Source: Cellulosimicrobium arenosum (GTDB taxonomy: Bacteria > Actinomycetota > Actinomycetes > Actinomycetales > Cellulomonadaceae). From it: a stretch of DNA of 64,000 bases. Location of the stretch: NCBI RefSeq assembly GCF_014837295.1, contig NZ_JACYHB010000009.1, positions 1 to 64,000 of the forward strand, in the 5' to 3' direction. The notes under the pieces were generated by a model that was given only the letters and a program-made list of their open reading frames with translations, made no database searches and had not been told where the DNA came from. Numbering within the stretch: position 1 is the first letter of the stretch; every line of letters starts with the position of its first letter. Below are positions 7,682 through 15,686 of this stretch, one piece after another. The translations under genes were made by a program, and so were the position numbers.

Positions 7682-8380
7682 CTAGGCCTGCGTGCCGGCG
7701 GCGACCTCCGCCGCCGTGGCCTGCCGCCTGACCCGCCACCACACGAAGAACCCGACGAGCGTGAACGCGCCGTAGAACACATACATGAACGCCGACGCGT
7801 AGAACCCCGCGTCGACCAGGAGCGGGACGCCGACGACGTCGACCGCCACCCAGACCAGCCAGAACTCGACCCAGCCCTTCGCCATGCCGTACGTCGCTAG
7901 CAGCGAGCCCATGAAGATCCACGCGTCCGCCCACACGGGCTCGTACGACTCGAGGGCACGGAAGATGGGCGTCAGGACGAGCGTTCCCCCGACCAGCGCG
8001 CCGACGAGGAACGCGCGCTGACGCCACGTGGCCCAGTGGGGCACGACGGCGACGCCGTGGCTGTCCGCGTCCGCGTCGCCGAGCTTCCGCTGGGTCCCGC
8101 GCCACTGGACCCAGCCGTAGACCGACACGATCACGAACATGACCTGCCGTCCCGCCTGACCGAGCAGGTTCACCGGGTTGGGCGTCGCGAACACCGCGCC
8201 GAGGAACACCGTGAGCAGCAGCAGGTTGCCGACGATGCCCACGGGCCACGCCCACACCTTGCGCCGCATGCCGCCCAGCGCCGACGCCAGGCCGAACCCG
8301 TTGCCGACGATCTCCCGCCACAGCAGGTGCTGGTCGCCGATCGTCAGCTGCGCGTCGAACAGCGCGTGAATCGGATCCAT
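7682..8380 (-). CDS. ribM: PnuC-family transporter under an FMN riboswitch, predicted riboflavin transporter (RibM/PnuX)
   Basis: A 232-residue integral membrane protein with about seven helices and the PnuC-type motifs WPVGIVGNLLLLTVF, YGWVQWRG and WADAWIFMGSLLATYGMAKGW. PnuC proteins carry nicotinamide riboside, but a subgroup (PnuX/RibM) in actinobacteria carries riboflavin and is typically controlled by an FMN riboswitch. An RFN element sits 100 nt upstream here, which favours riboflavin as the substrate. ATG 8380 follows GGAGGACGAGGAC. The Shine-Dalgarno can be masked by a stem in the leader (separate entry). It stands alone, with no riboflavin biosynthesis genes beside it, which fits a salvage importer. 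Confidence 0.85.
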   Translation of the reverse strand: MDPIHALFDAQLTIGDQHLLWREIVGNGFGLASALGGMRRKVWAWPVGIVGNLLLLTVFLGAVFATPNPVNLLGQAGRQVMFVIVSVYGWVQWRGTQRKLGDADADSHGVAVVPHWATWRQRAFLVGALVGGTLVLTPIFRALESYEPVWADAWIFMGSLLATYGMAKGWVEFWLVWVAVDVVGVPLLVDAGFYASAFMYVFYGAFTLVGFFVWWRVRRQATAAEVAAGTQA

Positions 8381-8390
8381 CGGATGTCCT

Positions 8391-8429
8391 CGTCCTCCCG
8401 GGCACGACGGCTCCGGGGGCGTGAGGACG
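8391..8429 (-). promoter_or_regulatory. Shine-Dalgarno-sequestering stem in the ribM leader
   Basis: On the minus strand CGTCCTC (8429-8423) can pair with GAGGACG (8397-8391), which overlaps the GGAGGACGAGG ribosome site of ribM. This is the expression platform expected of an FMN riboswitch that blocks translation. The pairing is read by eye; no folding energy was calculated. Confidence 0.5.
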
Positions 8430-8480
8430 GCCGCGACCGGTCGCCGTCGGCTGTCGACGGGCACGGCCACGCCGCACGTG

Positions 8481-8593
8481 CTTCTCCCATCCGGACTGTC
8501 ACCGTCGGTCCCGGAGTTCCACCAGGTCAACCGCGCGTAGGGCGCGGGTCGCGGACTGTCACCGCCGGCTCGGAATTGCACCGACCCCGGAGC
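8481..8593 (-). promoter_or_regulatory. FMN riboswitch (RFN element)
   Basis: The minus strand reads GGGGTCGGTGCAATTCC, then GCCGGCGGTGACAGTC, a variable arm, GAACTCCGGGACCGACGGTG and finally ACAGTCCGGATGGGAGAAG. These are the conserved blocks of the RFN aptamer in order and spacing, including the two GGTGACAGTCCG repeats and the terminal GGATGGGAGAA. FMN binding normally lowers expression of the downstream gene, here the PnuC-type transporter. Confidence 0.93.
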
Positions 8594-8698
8594 ACGTTCG
8601 TGCGTACTGCACTGCAACGGCAGATGCTACCGACCCATTCCCCGAGCTGTCAGCCCTCCGTACGGCTCTGGGGTCACCGGGGGCCGACAGGTCGTGGG

Positions 8699-9472
8699 TC
8701 AGGACAGGGCGTCGCGGACCGCGCGGGCGACGGCGTCCGCGACGTCGTCCGCGGTCGTGCCCGGGTCCACCACGGTCACCACCACGCGGGGGGTCGTGCC
8801 CGGCCCGACGGCGCGGGCGTCGTCGGGCACCTGGCGTGCGGGCCCGGCGGGCGCGGCGGCACGGCCCGACGTCGCGGCGCGGCGCAGGTCTGCGAACGCC
8901 TCCTCGAGCTGTGGGCGCAGGTCCTGGTCGGGCGCTCGCAGCCAGCGACGCAGGAGCGCGTTGTGGACGGCGACGACGGACGCGGCGAACGCGATCGAGG
9001 CCGTGGACCGGCGCTGGTCCGGAGGGAGGGCGTCGCGCAGGTAGGCCGTGAACGCGCGCTCGTAGCGGTGCGTGGTGACCAGCTCTCGGTCGCGCAGCGC
9101 CGGGACCTGCTGCAGCAGGTCGTGGCGCGCGAGCGACGTCTCGCGCTGGCCCACGTGGTGGTCGAACACGAGCCGCGCCGTCCGGCACACCTCGACGTAC
9201 GGGTCGACGGACAGGTCGGCCACGAGGTTCCCCGCGGCGTCGGGCACGGGGCGGGTGGCCGCGAGCATGACGACCACCTGGTCGAGCAGGAGCTCGTGGT
9301 CGGCGAAGACCACGTCCTCCTTGGAGCGGAAGCGCCGGAAGAACGTGGCGCGGCTGACCTGGGCGGCGTCGGCGATCTCCTCGACCGTGGTCTGCTCGTA
9401 CCCCTGCCGGGTGAAGAGCTCGATCGCGGCGTCGACGGCCTGGGCGTGGGTGCGGCTGCGGACGTCGGTCAT
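8699..9472 (-). CDS. TetR-family transcriptional regulator
   Basis: A 257-residue protein with a TetR helix-turn-helix at about 23-47 (TVEEIADAAQVSRATFFRRF, then RSKEDVVF) and a helical ligand-binding domain after it. The C-terminal 50 residues (RAAAPAGPARQ... TVVDPGTTADDVADAVARAV) form an extension beyond the usual 200-220 residues. The extension is Ala/Pro-rich, then resembles a short beta-alpha segment. ATG 9472 was chosen; a TACCGT element lies 8 nt upstream. It diverges from the MOSC gene, whose start is 62 bases away, so it may control that gene or itself. No obvious palindrome was found in the gap. Confidence 0.85.
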   Translation of the reverse strand: MTDVRSRTHAQAVDAAIELFTRQGYEQTTVEEIADAAQVSRATFFRRFRSKEDVVFADHELLLDQVVVMLAATRPVPDAAGNLVADLSVDPYVEVCRTARLVFDHHVGQRETSLARHDLLQQVPALRDRELVTTHRYERAFTAYLRDALPPDQRRSTASIAFAASVVAVHNALLRRWLRAPDQDLRPQLEEAFADLRRAATSGRAAAPAGPARQVPDDARAVGPGTTPRVVVTVVDPGTTADDVADAVARAVRDALS

Positions 9473-9534
9473 GGTTGCCGACGGTACACCGGGCGGGCTC
9501 GCCCGCCAGGGCGGGACGGTGCGAGGCTGGTGCC

Positions 9535-10077
9535 GTGACCGAACCACCGACGGCCCCGGCGAGCGACCCGTCGACCAGCCCGCAGCTCGATCCACCCCGC
9601 GTGCACGCGATCCACGTCGCCAAGGCGCGCCGCCTGCCCACCCGGACCGTCCCCGAGGTCGAGGCGGAGGCCGGGCGCGGGCTCGTGGGAGACAGGTACC
9701 ACGGGTCGAAGCACCGGCACGTGACCGTGCAGACGCTCACCGACCTGGCCGCCGCGTCCGCCGAGCTGGGCTCGGACATCGATCCCGGACTGACCCGTCG
9801 CAACGTGACCCTCACGCACGGCGACCTGCCCACGAGGCCGGGCTCGTTCCTGACCATCGGCGACGTCGAGCTGCAGGTGCTCCGGATCGCCGCACCGTGC
9901 CGGCTGCTCGACGACTGGATCGCGCCCGGAGCGATGCGCTCGATGCACGGCCGCGGCGGTGTGGTGTGCCGGCTGCTGACCTCCGGGACGATCCGAGTCG
10001 GCGACGAGGCGCGCTGGCCGATGTCGGACGGCACGCCCGAGGCATCGCGGCCGACGCGTCAGAGGACGAGCCGGTAG
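9535..10077 (+). CDS. MOSC domain-containing protein
   Basis: A 180-residue stand-alone MOSC (molybdenum cofactor sulfurase C-terminal) protein. Visible motifs are GLVGDRYHG, HVTVQTLTDL, LTRRNVTLTHGDL, FLTIGDVELQVLRIAAPCRLL and RGGVVCRLLTSGTIRVGDE. The Cys in IAAPCR is the conserved sulfur-carrying or metal-binding position. Stand-alone MOSC proteins relate to YiiM-type and mARC-type Moco enzymes, and their reaction is often unknown. The GTG start at 9535 lies 6 nt after GAGGCT. The 3' end overlaps the convergent methyltransferase gene by 19 bases. Confidence 0.85.
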   Translation: MTEPPTAPASDPSTSPQLDPPRVHAIHVAKARRLPTRTVPEVEAEAGRGLVGDRYHGSKHRHVTVQTLTDLAAASAELGSDIDPGLTRRNVTLTHGDLPTRPGSFLTIGDVELQVLRIAAPCRLLDDWIAPGAMRSMHGRGGVVCRLLTSGTIRVGDEARWPMSDGTPEASRPTRQRTSR

Positions 10078-11201
10078 AACCGGAAGAACGAGAAGTCCTC
10101 GACCGGGAGGACCTCCAGGCCCGAGAACCCCGCGTCGAGCGCGTAGCGCCGCAGCGTCGCGGGTCGAAGGACCGTCCCCGTGCCGACCGACGGCTGCGAC
10201 GAGAGCCCGTCGGGCAGGCACACGAATAGGCTGTAGCCGTACATCACCCGGTCCACGTCGTCGGCGGGTGCCGTGAACTCCTCACCCACGGCCTCGTCCA
10301 TGACGACGACGAGACCGCGCGGCCGCACGGAGCGCCGCACCGCGTCGAGCACCGCGACGGGCCGGGGCATGTCGTGGACGCACTCGAACGCGAACGCCGC
10401 GTCGAACGGGTCGGTCGCGTCCAGCTCGGACGCGTCGCCGTGGTGGAACGTCACGCGGTCGGCGAGTCCCGCCGCTGCCGCGGCTGCTCGCGCCGCCTCG
10501 ACCGACGGGCCGTCCAGGTCGACGCCCTGCACGACGGCGTCCGGGAACGCACGTGCGATCGCGAGCGTCGACCACCCGAACCCGCACCCGACGTCGAGGG
10601 CCCTCGCCCCGGGACGCGACAGCGCGCTCTCGGCCGCCGGCAGGCGCCGCAGCGTCGGCCCGAGCTCGTGCTCGAACCATGGCCGGTTGATGTCGGCCTG
10701 GGCCTGGCGCGCGTCGTCGCCCAGCTGGTCCCACGACACCCCGCCGCCCGTCCGGTACGCGTCGAGCAGGTGCGGGAGCTGCGGCCCGACCGCGGCGATC
10801 ATCCGGGCGAGCGGAGCCGTGTACGCGAGCGACGACGCGTCGGTGAGGACCTCCGCGTGCGCGGCGGGCAGCGCGTAGAGACGCTCGCGCGCGACGTCCT
10901 GCGGGTCGGCGTCCAGCGCGGGTGCCGCGCCGGAGTCCTGGGCGACGAGGATCCCGGTCGCCGCCTGCTGCTCGAGCCACTCGCGCGCGTACCGCTCGTG
11001 CGTGCCGGTGGCCTCGGCGAGCGCGGTCGACGTCAGCGGACCGCCGTCGGCGAGCGCGCGGTACCAGCCGAGCCGGTCGCCGACGTGGACCGCCAGCACG
11101 TCGAACGCCCCGAGCGCCGCGTCGAACAGCCGCGTCGCGAACGCGTCCACGGGTGGTGGCAGGCGCTCCGGGACGGGTGTCGACTGCTCGTCGGCCGTCA
11201 T
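10059..11201 (-). CDS. Class I SAM-dependent methyltransferase with N-terminal winged-helix domain
   Basis: A 380-residue protein. Residues about 15-105 resemble the winged-helix dimerisation domain found before O-methyltransferases and Rv2258c-like enzymes (DVLAVHVGDRLGWYRAL, TSTALAEATGTHERYAREWL). Residues about 175-300 are a Rossmann methyltransferase: motif I LDVGCGFGWS, the acidic VQGVDLDG that binds the ribose, DASELD, and AFECVHDMP. The C-terminus (RRYALDAGFSGLEVLPV, FFRFYRL) is typical of Rv2258c-like methyltransferases acting on small molecules. The substrate cannot be inferred. It converges on the MOSC gene with an overlap, and no pathway partner adjoins it. Confidence 0.85.
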   Translation of the reverse strand: MTADEQSTPVPERLPPPVDAFATRLFDAALGAFDVLAVHVGDRLGWYRALADGGPLTSTALAEATGTHERYAREWLEQQAATGILVAQDSGAAPALDADPQDVARERLYALPAAHAEVLTDASSLAYTAPLARMIAAVGPQLPHLLDAYRTGGGVSWDQLGDDARQAQADINRPWFEHELGPTLRRLPAAESALSRPGARALDVGCGFGWSTLAIARAFPDAVVQGVDLDGPSVEAARAAAAAAGLADRVTFHHGDASELDATDPFDAAFAFECVHDMPRPVAVLDAVRRSVRPRGLVVVMDEAVGEEFTAPADDVDRVMYGYSLFVCLPDGLSSQPSVGTGTVLRPATLRRYALDAGFSGLEVLPVEDFSFFRFYRLVL

Positions 11202-11351
11202 CGTGCCGAGACTCCGTCCCTGCGTTGGCCGGGCGTGCCGAGGTCGACGACGCCCGTCCCTCGACGGTAGACCTCACGGCACAGCGCGTCGAGAGGTCGG
11301 GACGTGCGGGGTGGGCGAATTCGGTGCCGGTCGATGGCGCCAGGTGGCAGC

Positions 11352-12887
11352 ATGGCGGCCATGCTCGTCACCCTGACCGCCACGGCGGCACCCGACGCCG
11401 GTCTCGACGATGCGACGGATCTCGGGTTCCTCCTGCACAAGCACCCCGGGCGGGCCCAGGTGTTCGAGCTGCCGGTCGGTCGCGCGCACGTCTTCTACCC
11501 CGAGGCGACGTCGGAGCGGTGCACGGTCGCGCTGCTGCTCGAGGTCGACCCGGTGGGGATCGTGCGGGACAAGCGGTTCGGCGGTGGCGGTGGTGGCTTC
11601 GCGCTCGCGCAGTACGTCAACGACCGGCCGTACGCGGCGTCGTCGATGGTCGCGGTCGCGCTGGGCAAGGTGTTCTCGACCGCGACGGCAGGCAGGTGCG
11701 ACGCGCGCCCGGGGCTCGTCGACGTCGCGATACCGCTCGAGGTCCACGTCCCGTCGCTGCCGTGCCGGGGCGGGGTCGACCTCGTGCGCCGGTTGTTCGA
11801 GCCGCTGGGCTGGACGGTCGACGCCGCGGCCGAGCCGCTCGACCCGACGGTGCCCGCGTGGGGCGCGTCGCGCTCCGTCGACCTGCGGCTGCGCGGGAGG
11901 TCACGGCTCGCGGACGCGCTGACGCAGCTCTACGTCCTGCTGCCCGTGCTCGACGACGCGAAGCACTACTGGGTGTCGACGGACGAGGTCGACAAGCTCG
12001 TGCGCGCGGGCGAGGGCTGGCTCGCCGGCCATCCCGCGCGCGAGGAGATCGCGCGCCGGTATCTCGCCCACCAGCGGCGTTACGTCGACGACGCCGTCTC
12101 TCGCCTCGCAGAGCCCGACGACACGGCCGCCGACGTCGGCTCCGCTGCCGCGGGTCCCGGCCTCGCGGCCCCGGACGGGACCGGACCGGAGAGCGGGGCC
12201 GGGCCCGCCGACGCCGGGCCGCCGCCGCTCGCCCGGCAGCGTGCCGACGCGGTGCTCGCCGCGCTGCACGACGCCGGTGCCCGGACCGTCGTCGACCTCG
12301 GCTGCGGCGAGGGAGCGCTGCTGCGCAGGCTCGCCGCGGACCGGACGTTCACGCGGATCCTCGGGACCGACGTGTCGGCGCGCGAGCTCGAGCGTGCCGC
12401 CGCCCGCCTGCGCCTGCACGACGCGAGCGACGCCGAGCGCGAGCGCGTGCGACTCGTGCAGTCGTCCCTCACCTACACCGACGACCGGCTGGCGGGGTTC
12501 GACGCCGCGGTGCTCATGGAGGTCGTCGAGCACGTCGACCCGTCACGGCTCGACGCGCTCGAGCGTGCCGTGCTGGGCCACGCGCGCCCGCGGACCGTCG
12601 CCGTGACGACCCCGAACGCCGAGTACAACGTGCACTACCCGGCGCTGCACGAGGGGCCGCAGGGCGGGATGCGCCACCCGGACCACCGGTTCGAGTGGAC
12701 GCGCGCGCAGTTCCGCGCCTGGGCGGACGCGGTAGGGGAGCGGTACGGATACGGAGTGGCGTACCGCGACGTCGGCCCGGTGGACACCGGCCCGCCCACC
12801 CAGATGGCCGTCTTCACCGAGCTGTCAGCGCTCGGTGGGCCCAGAGACTCACGAGGTGCTGACAGGTCGTCGGGGGGTGCGGCATGA
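11352..12887 (+). CDS. hen1: 3'-terminal RNA ribose 2'-O-methyltransferase Hen1
   Basis: A 511-residue bacterial Hen1, which methylates the 2'-OH of a broken RNA 3' end so that the repaired junction resists recutting. The N-terminal half (about 1-240: LGFLLHKHPGRAQVFELPVGRAHVF, ERCTVALLLEVDP, YVNDRPYAASS) is the Hen1-specific domain. After an Ala/Gly/Pro linker (about 255-290) comes the methyltransferase: motif I VVDLGCGEG at 313-321, the Mn2+-binding E390-VVEH-394, TTPNAEYN and RHPDHRFEWTR. ATG 11352 follows AGGTGG; ATG 11361 (MLVTLT) is an equally good start by homologue shape. Its stop overlaps pnkp in ATGA. Confidence 0.93.
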   Translation: MAAMLVTLTATAAPDAGLDDATDLGFLLHKHPGRAQVFELPVGRAHVFYPEATSERCTVALLLEVDPVGIVRDKRFGGGGGGFALAQYVNDRPYAASSMVAVALGKVFSTATAGRCDARPGLVDVAIPLEVHVPSLPCRGGVDLVRRLFEPLGWTVDAAAEPLDPTVPAWGASRSVDLRLRGRSRLADALTQLYVLLPVLDDAKHYWVSTDEVDKLVRAGEGWLAGHPAREEIARRYLAHQRRYVDDAVSRLAEPDDTAADVGSAAAGPGLAAPDGTGPESGAGPADAGPPPLARQRADAVLAALHDAGARTVVDLGCGEGALLRRLAADRTFTRILGTDVSARELERAAARLRLHDASDAERERVRLVQSSLTYTDDRLAGFDAAVLMEVVEHVDPSRLDALERAVLGHARPRTVAVTTPNAEYNVHYPALHEGPQGGMRHPDHRFEWTRAQFRAWADAVGERYGYGVAYRDVGPVDTGPPTQMAVFTELSALGGPRDSRGADRSSGGAA

Positions 12888-15631
12888 GCGAGCTCAGGGT
12901 GCCGGCGTCCAGCCTCGTCGTGCTCGTCGGGGTGTCCGGGTCGGGGAAGTCGACGTTCGCGCTCGAGCGGTTCGGTCCGTACGAGACCGTGTCGTCCGAC
13001 GTGTGCCGCGGCCTCGTGTCCAACGACGAGAACGACCAGTCCGCCACGAAGGCCGCGTTCGAGGTGCTCCACACGATCGTCGCGCAGCGCCTCGCGGCCA
13101 ACCTCCTGACCGTCGTCGACGCGACGAACGTGCAGCGCGAGGCCCGCAAGAGCCTCGTCGCGCTCGCCCGGTCCCACGACGTCCTGCCCGTCGCCATCGT
13201 GCTCGACGTGCCGGCGCAGGTCGCGATCGAGCGCAACGTGGCGCGCCTCGACCGGGACTTCGGCGCGCACGTCGTCAAGCGGCAGCACGCCGCGCTGCGG
13301 TCGTCCCTGAAGTCGCTGCAGCGCGAGGGGTTCCGGACGGTCCACGTGCTGCGCGGCGAGGACGAGGTCGCCGCCGCACGGATCGTGCGCACGCCCCTGC
13401 TCACGGACCGCCGCGACGAGACGGGCCCGTTCGACGCCATCGGCGACGTGCACGGCTGCCTCGACGAGCTCGTCACCCTGCTGGACCGCCTCGGGTACGT
13501 CGTCGTGCGCGACGACGCGGGCCGGCCCGTCGACGCCGCCCACCCCGAGGGTCGGCGCGCGATCCTCCTCGGCGACCTCGTCGACCGCGGCCCCGACTCG
13601 CCGGGCGTGCTGCGCCTCGCGATGGGCATGGTCCGTGCCGGGCACGCGCTCGCCGTCCCGGGCAACCACGAGCACAAGCTCGTGCGTGCGCTCGCCGGCC
13701 GGGACGTCACGGTCTCGCACGGGCTCGAGACGACGCTCGCCCAGCTCGCGGACGAGCCCGAGGAGTTCCGGCGCGACGTCGAGTCGTTCTGCCGCGACCT
13801 CGTCTCCCATCTCGTGCTCGACGGCGGCGCGCTCGTCGTCGCGCACGCCGGGCTCAAGGAGTCCTACCAGGGCCGGGCGTCGGGGCGCGTGCGCAGCTTC
13901 GCGCTCTACGGCGACACGACCGGAGAGACCGACGAGTTCGGCCTGCCCGTGCGCTACCCGTGGGCGGACGACTACCGCGGCCGCGCGACGGTGCTCTACG
14001 GCCACACTCCGACGCCCGAGGCGCGGTGGGTCAACAACACGATGTGCCTCGACACGGGCTGCGTGTTCGGCGGCAAGCTCTCCGCGCTGCGCTACCCCGA
14101 GAAGGAGCTCGTCGAGGTCCCGGCCGCCCGCGTGCACTACGAGCCGGCCCGGCCCTTCCTGCCCGACGACGCGGGGCCCGGACCCGGCGCCGGTTCCCCC
14201 CGCGGGGTCGGCGGCGCGCGCGAGCCCGACCTGCTCGACGTGACCGACGTCCTGGGGCGCCGCGTCGTCGAGACCGCGACGCACGGGCGGGTGTCGATCG
14301 GCGAGGAGAACGCCGCGGGCGCGCTCGAGGTCATGAGCCGGTTCGCCGTCGACCCGCGGCTCCTGCTGCACCTGCCGCCGACCATGAGCCCCGTCGCCAC
14401 CTCCACGCTGCCGGGTCTGCTCGAGCACCCCGACGCCGCGTTCGCCGCGTACGCGCGCGACGGCGTCGGGCACGTGGTGTGCGAGGAGAAGCACATGGGC
14501 TCACGCGCGGTGCTGCTGGTCGCGCGGGACTCCGGCGGTGGAGATGGTGCGGACGGGTCCGGTGGTGCAGGTCGCGGACGGTCGGTGTCGCGGATCGTCG
14601 CGGAGCGGTTCGGGATCGAGGCCCCCGGGGCCGTGCACACACGGACCGGCCGGTCCTTCCTCGACGAGCCGACGACTGCCCTGCTCCTCGCGCGCGCCGC
14701 CGCGGCCCTGGAGGCGGCCGGGACGTGGGACGCGCTCGGCGCGGGCTGGGTCCTGCTCGACGCCGAGATCCTCCCGTGGTCGCTCAAGGCGGACCAGCTC
14801 CTGCGCGACCAGTACGCGAGCGTCGGTGCGGCGGCGCGCGCCGTCATGCCCGCCGCGCTCGACGCCCTCGCCGCGGCGCAGGCGCGCGGGATCGACGTGG
14901 GGGAGCTGCGGCGTCGTACCGCCGAGCGGGCCACGGACGCGGAACTGTTCGTCGAGTCCTACCGTCGGTACCGCTGGGACACGGGGGGCGCGACCCCCGA
15001 CGACGTGTCCGGCGAGGGGGCGATCGGCGACCCGTTGCGCGGCGTGCAGGTCGCGCCGTTCCAGGTTCTCGCGAGCGGGACCGCCCGGCCGGGGGGTGGG
15101 CAGGGAGCCGCCGTCGGACCGGGCTCGGCCGGGACGACGTACGGCGACCGCGACCACCTGTGGCACCTCGACGTCGCAGACGCCCTCGTCGCGGCGGACC
15201 CGGAGCTGTTCCGCACGACCCGGCGCGTCGTCGTCGACCTGTCCGACGACGCGTCCCGCGCCGCGGGCACCGCCTGGTGGGAGGAGCTGACGGCTGCCGG
15301 GGGAGAGGGCATGGTCGTCAAGCCGCTCGAGAACCTCGTGCGGCGCGGCGGCGGCGGGACGACGGGCGGCGGGCTGGTCCAGCCCGGTCTCAAGGTCCGG
15401 GGGCGGGAGTACCTGCGCATCATCTACGGACCGGAGTACACGCAGGAGCACAACCTGGAGCGGCTGCGGGAGCGGTCGCTCGGGCGCAAGCGCTCCCTGG
15501 CACTACGGGAGTACGCGCTCGGCCTCGAGTCGTTGGACCGCGTCACCCGGGGCGAGCCGCTGTGGCGCGTGCACGAGGCGGTGTTCGCCGTCCTCGCGCT
15601 GGAGTCGGAACGAGTGGACCCCCGCCTCTGA
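12884..15631 (+). CDS. pnkp: Polynucleotide kinase-phosphatase-ligase Pnkp
   Basis: A 915-residue end-healing and sealing enzyme. Residues 1-170 are the 5' kinase, with P-loop GVSGSGKST at 16-24. Residues 180-440 are a calcineurin-like phosphatase with DVHG 188-191, GDLVDRG 230-236, GNHE 260-263 and YGHTPTPEARW. Residues 470-915 are an adenylyltransferase/ligase domain with nucleophile K536 in EEKHMGSR, a later DAEILPWS and the C-terminal LKVRGREYLRIIYGPEY. This order matches the Clostridium thermocellum Pnkp (about 870 residues). In that system the ligase is active only when assembled with Hen1, so the 4-base overlap with hen1 fits a coupled complex. A low-complexity Gly/Ala stretch at about 548-565 is an insertion. 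Confidence 0.95.
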   Translation: MSELRVPASSLVVLVGVSGSGKSTFALERFGPYETVSSDVCRGLVSNDENDQSATKAAFEVLHTIVAQRLAANLLTVVDATNVQREARKSLVALARSHDVLPVAIVLDVPAQVAIERNVARLDRDFGAHVVKRQHAALRSSLKSLQREGFRTVHVLRGEDEVAAARIVRTPLLTDRRDETGPFDAIGDVHGCLDELVTLLDRLGYVVVRDDAGRPVDAAHPEGRRAILLGDLVDRGPDSPGVLRLAMGMVRAGHALAVPGNHEHKLVRALAGRDVTVSHGLETTLAQLADEPEEFRRDVESFCRDLVSHLVLDGGALVVAHAGLKESYQGRASGRVRSFALYGDTTGETDEFGLPVRYPWADDYRGRATVLYGHTPTPEARWVNNTMCLDTGCVFGGKLSALRYPEKELVEVPAARVHYEPARPFLPDDAGPGPGAGSPRGVGGAREPDLLDVTDVLGRRVVETATHGRVSIGEENAAGALEVMSRFAVDPRLLLHLPPTMSPVATSTLPGLLEHPDAAFAAYARDGVGHVVCEEKHMGSRAVLLVARDSGGGDGADGSGGAGRGRSVSRIVAERFGIEAPGAVHTRTGRSFLDEPTTALLLARAAAALEAAGTWDALGAGWVLLDAEILPWSLKADQLLRDQYASVGAAARAVMPAALDALAAAQARGIDVGELRRRTAERATDAELFVESYRRYRWDTGGATPDDVSGEGAIGDPLRGVQVAPFQVLASGTARPGGGQGAAVGPGSAGTTYGDRDHLWHLDVADALVAADPELFRTTRRVVVDLSDDASRAAGTAWWEELTAAGGEGMVVKPLENLVRRGGGGTTGGGLVQPGLKVRGREYLRIIYGPEYTQEHNLERLRERSLGRKRSLALREYALGLESLDRVTRGEPLWRVHEAVFAVLALESERVDPRL

Positions 15632-15662
15632 CCGACCCCCCGCCCGGCCTCGCCATGGGGGC

Positions 15663-15681
15663 TTAGGTTCGCCTATCCTGA
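15663..15681 (+). promoter_or_regulatory. DtxR/IdeR-like iron box overlapping the -10 of the ECF operon
   Basis: TTAGGTTCGCCTATCCTGA matches about 16 of 19 positions of the DtxR/IdeR consensus TTAGGTTAGSCTAACCTAA. It contains the probable -10 TATCCT (15674-15679), which ends 7 nt before GTG 15687. A repressor bound here would block a leaderless transcript of the ECF operon when iron is plentiful. Confidence 0.6.
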
Positions 15682-15686
15682 CCTGC

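Noticed and set aside
15632-15686. Thiamine riboswitch upstream of the YkoE-type ECF operon
   Set aside because: The gap is about 55 bases and contains none of the THI-box blocks. It holds an iron-box-like sequence instead.
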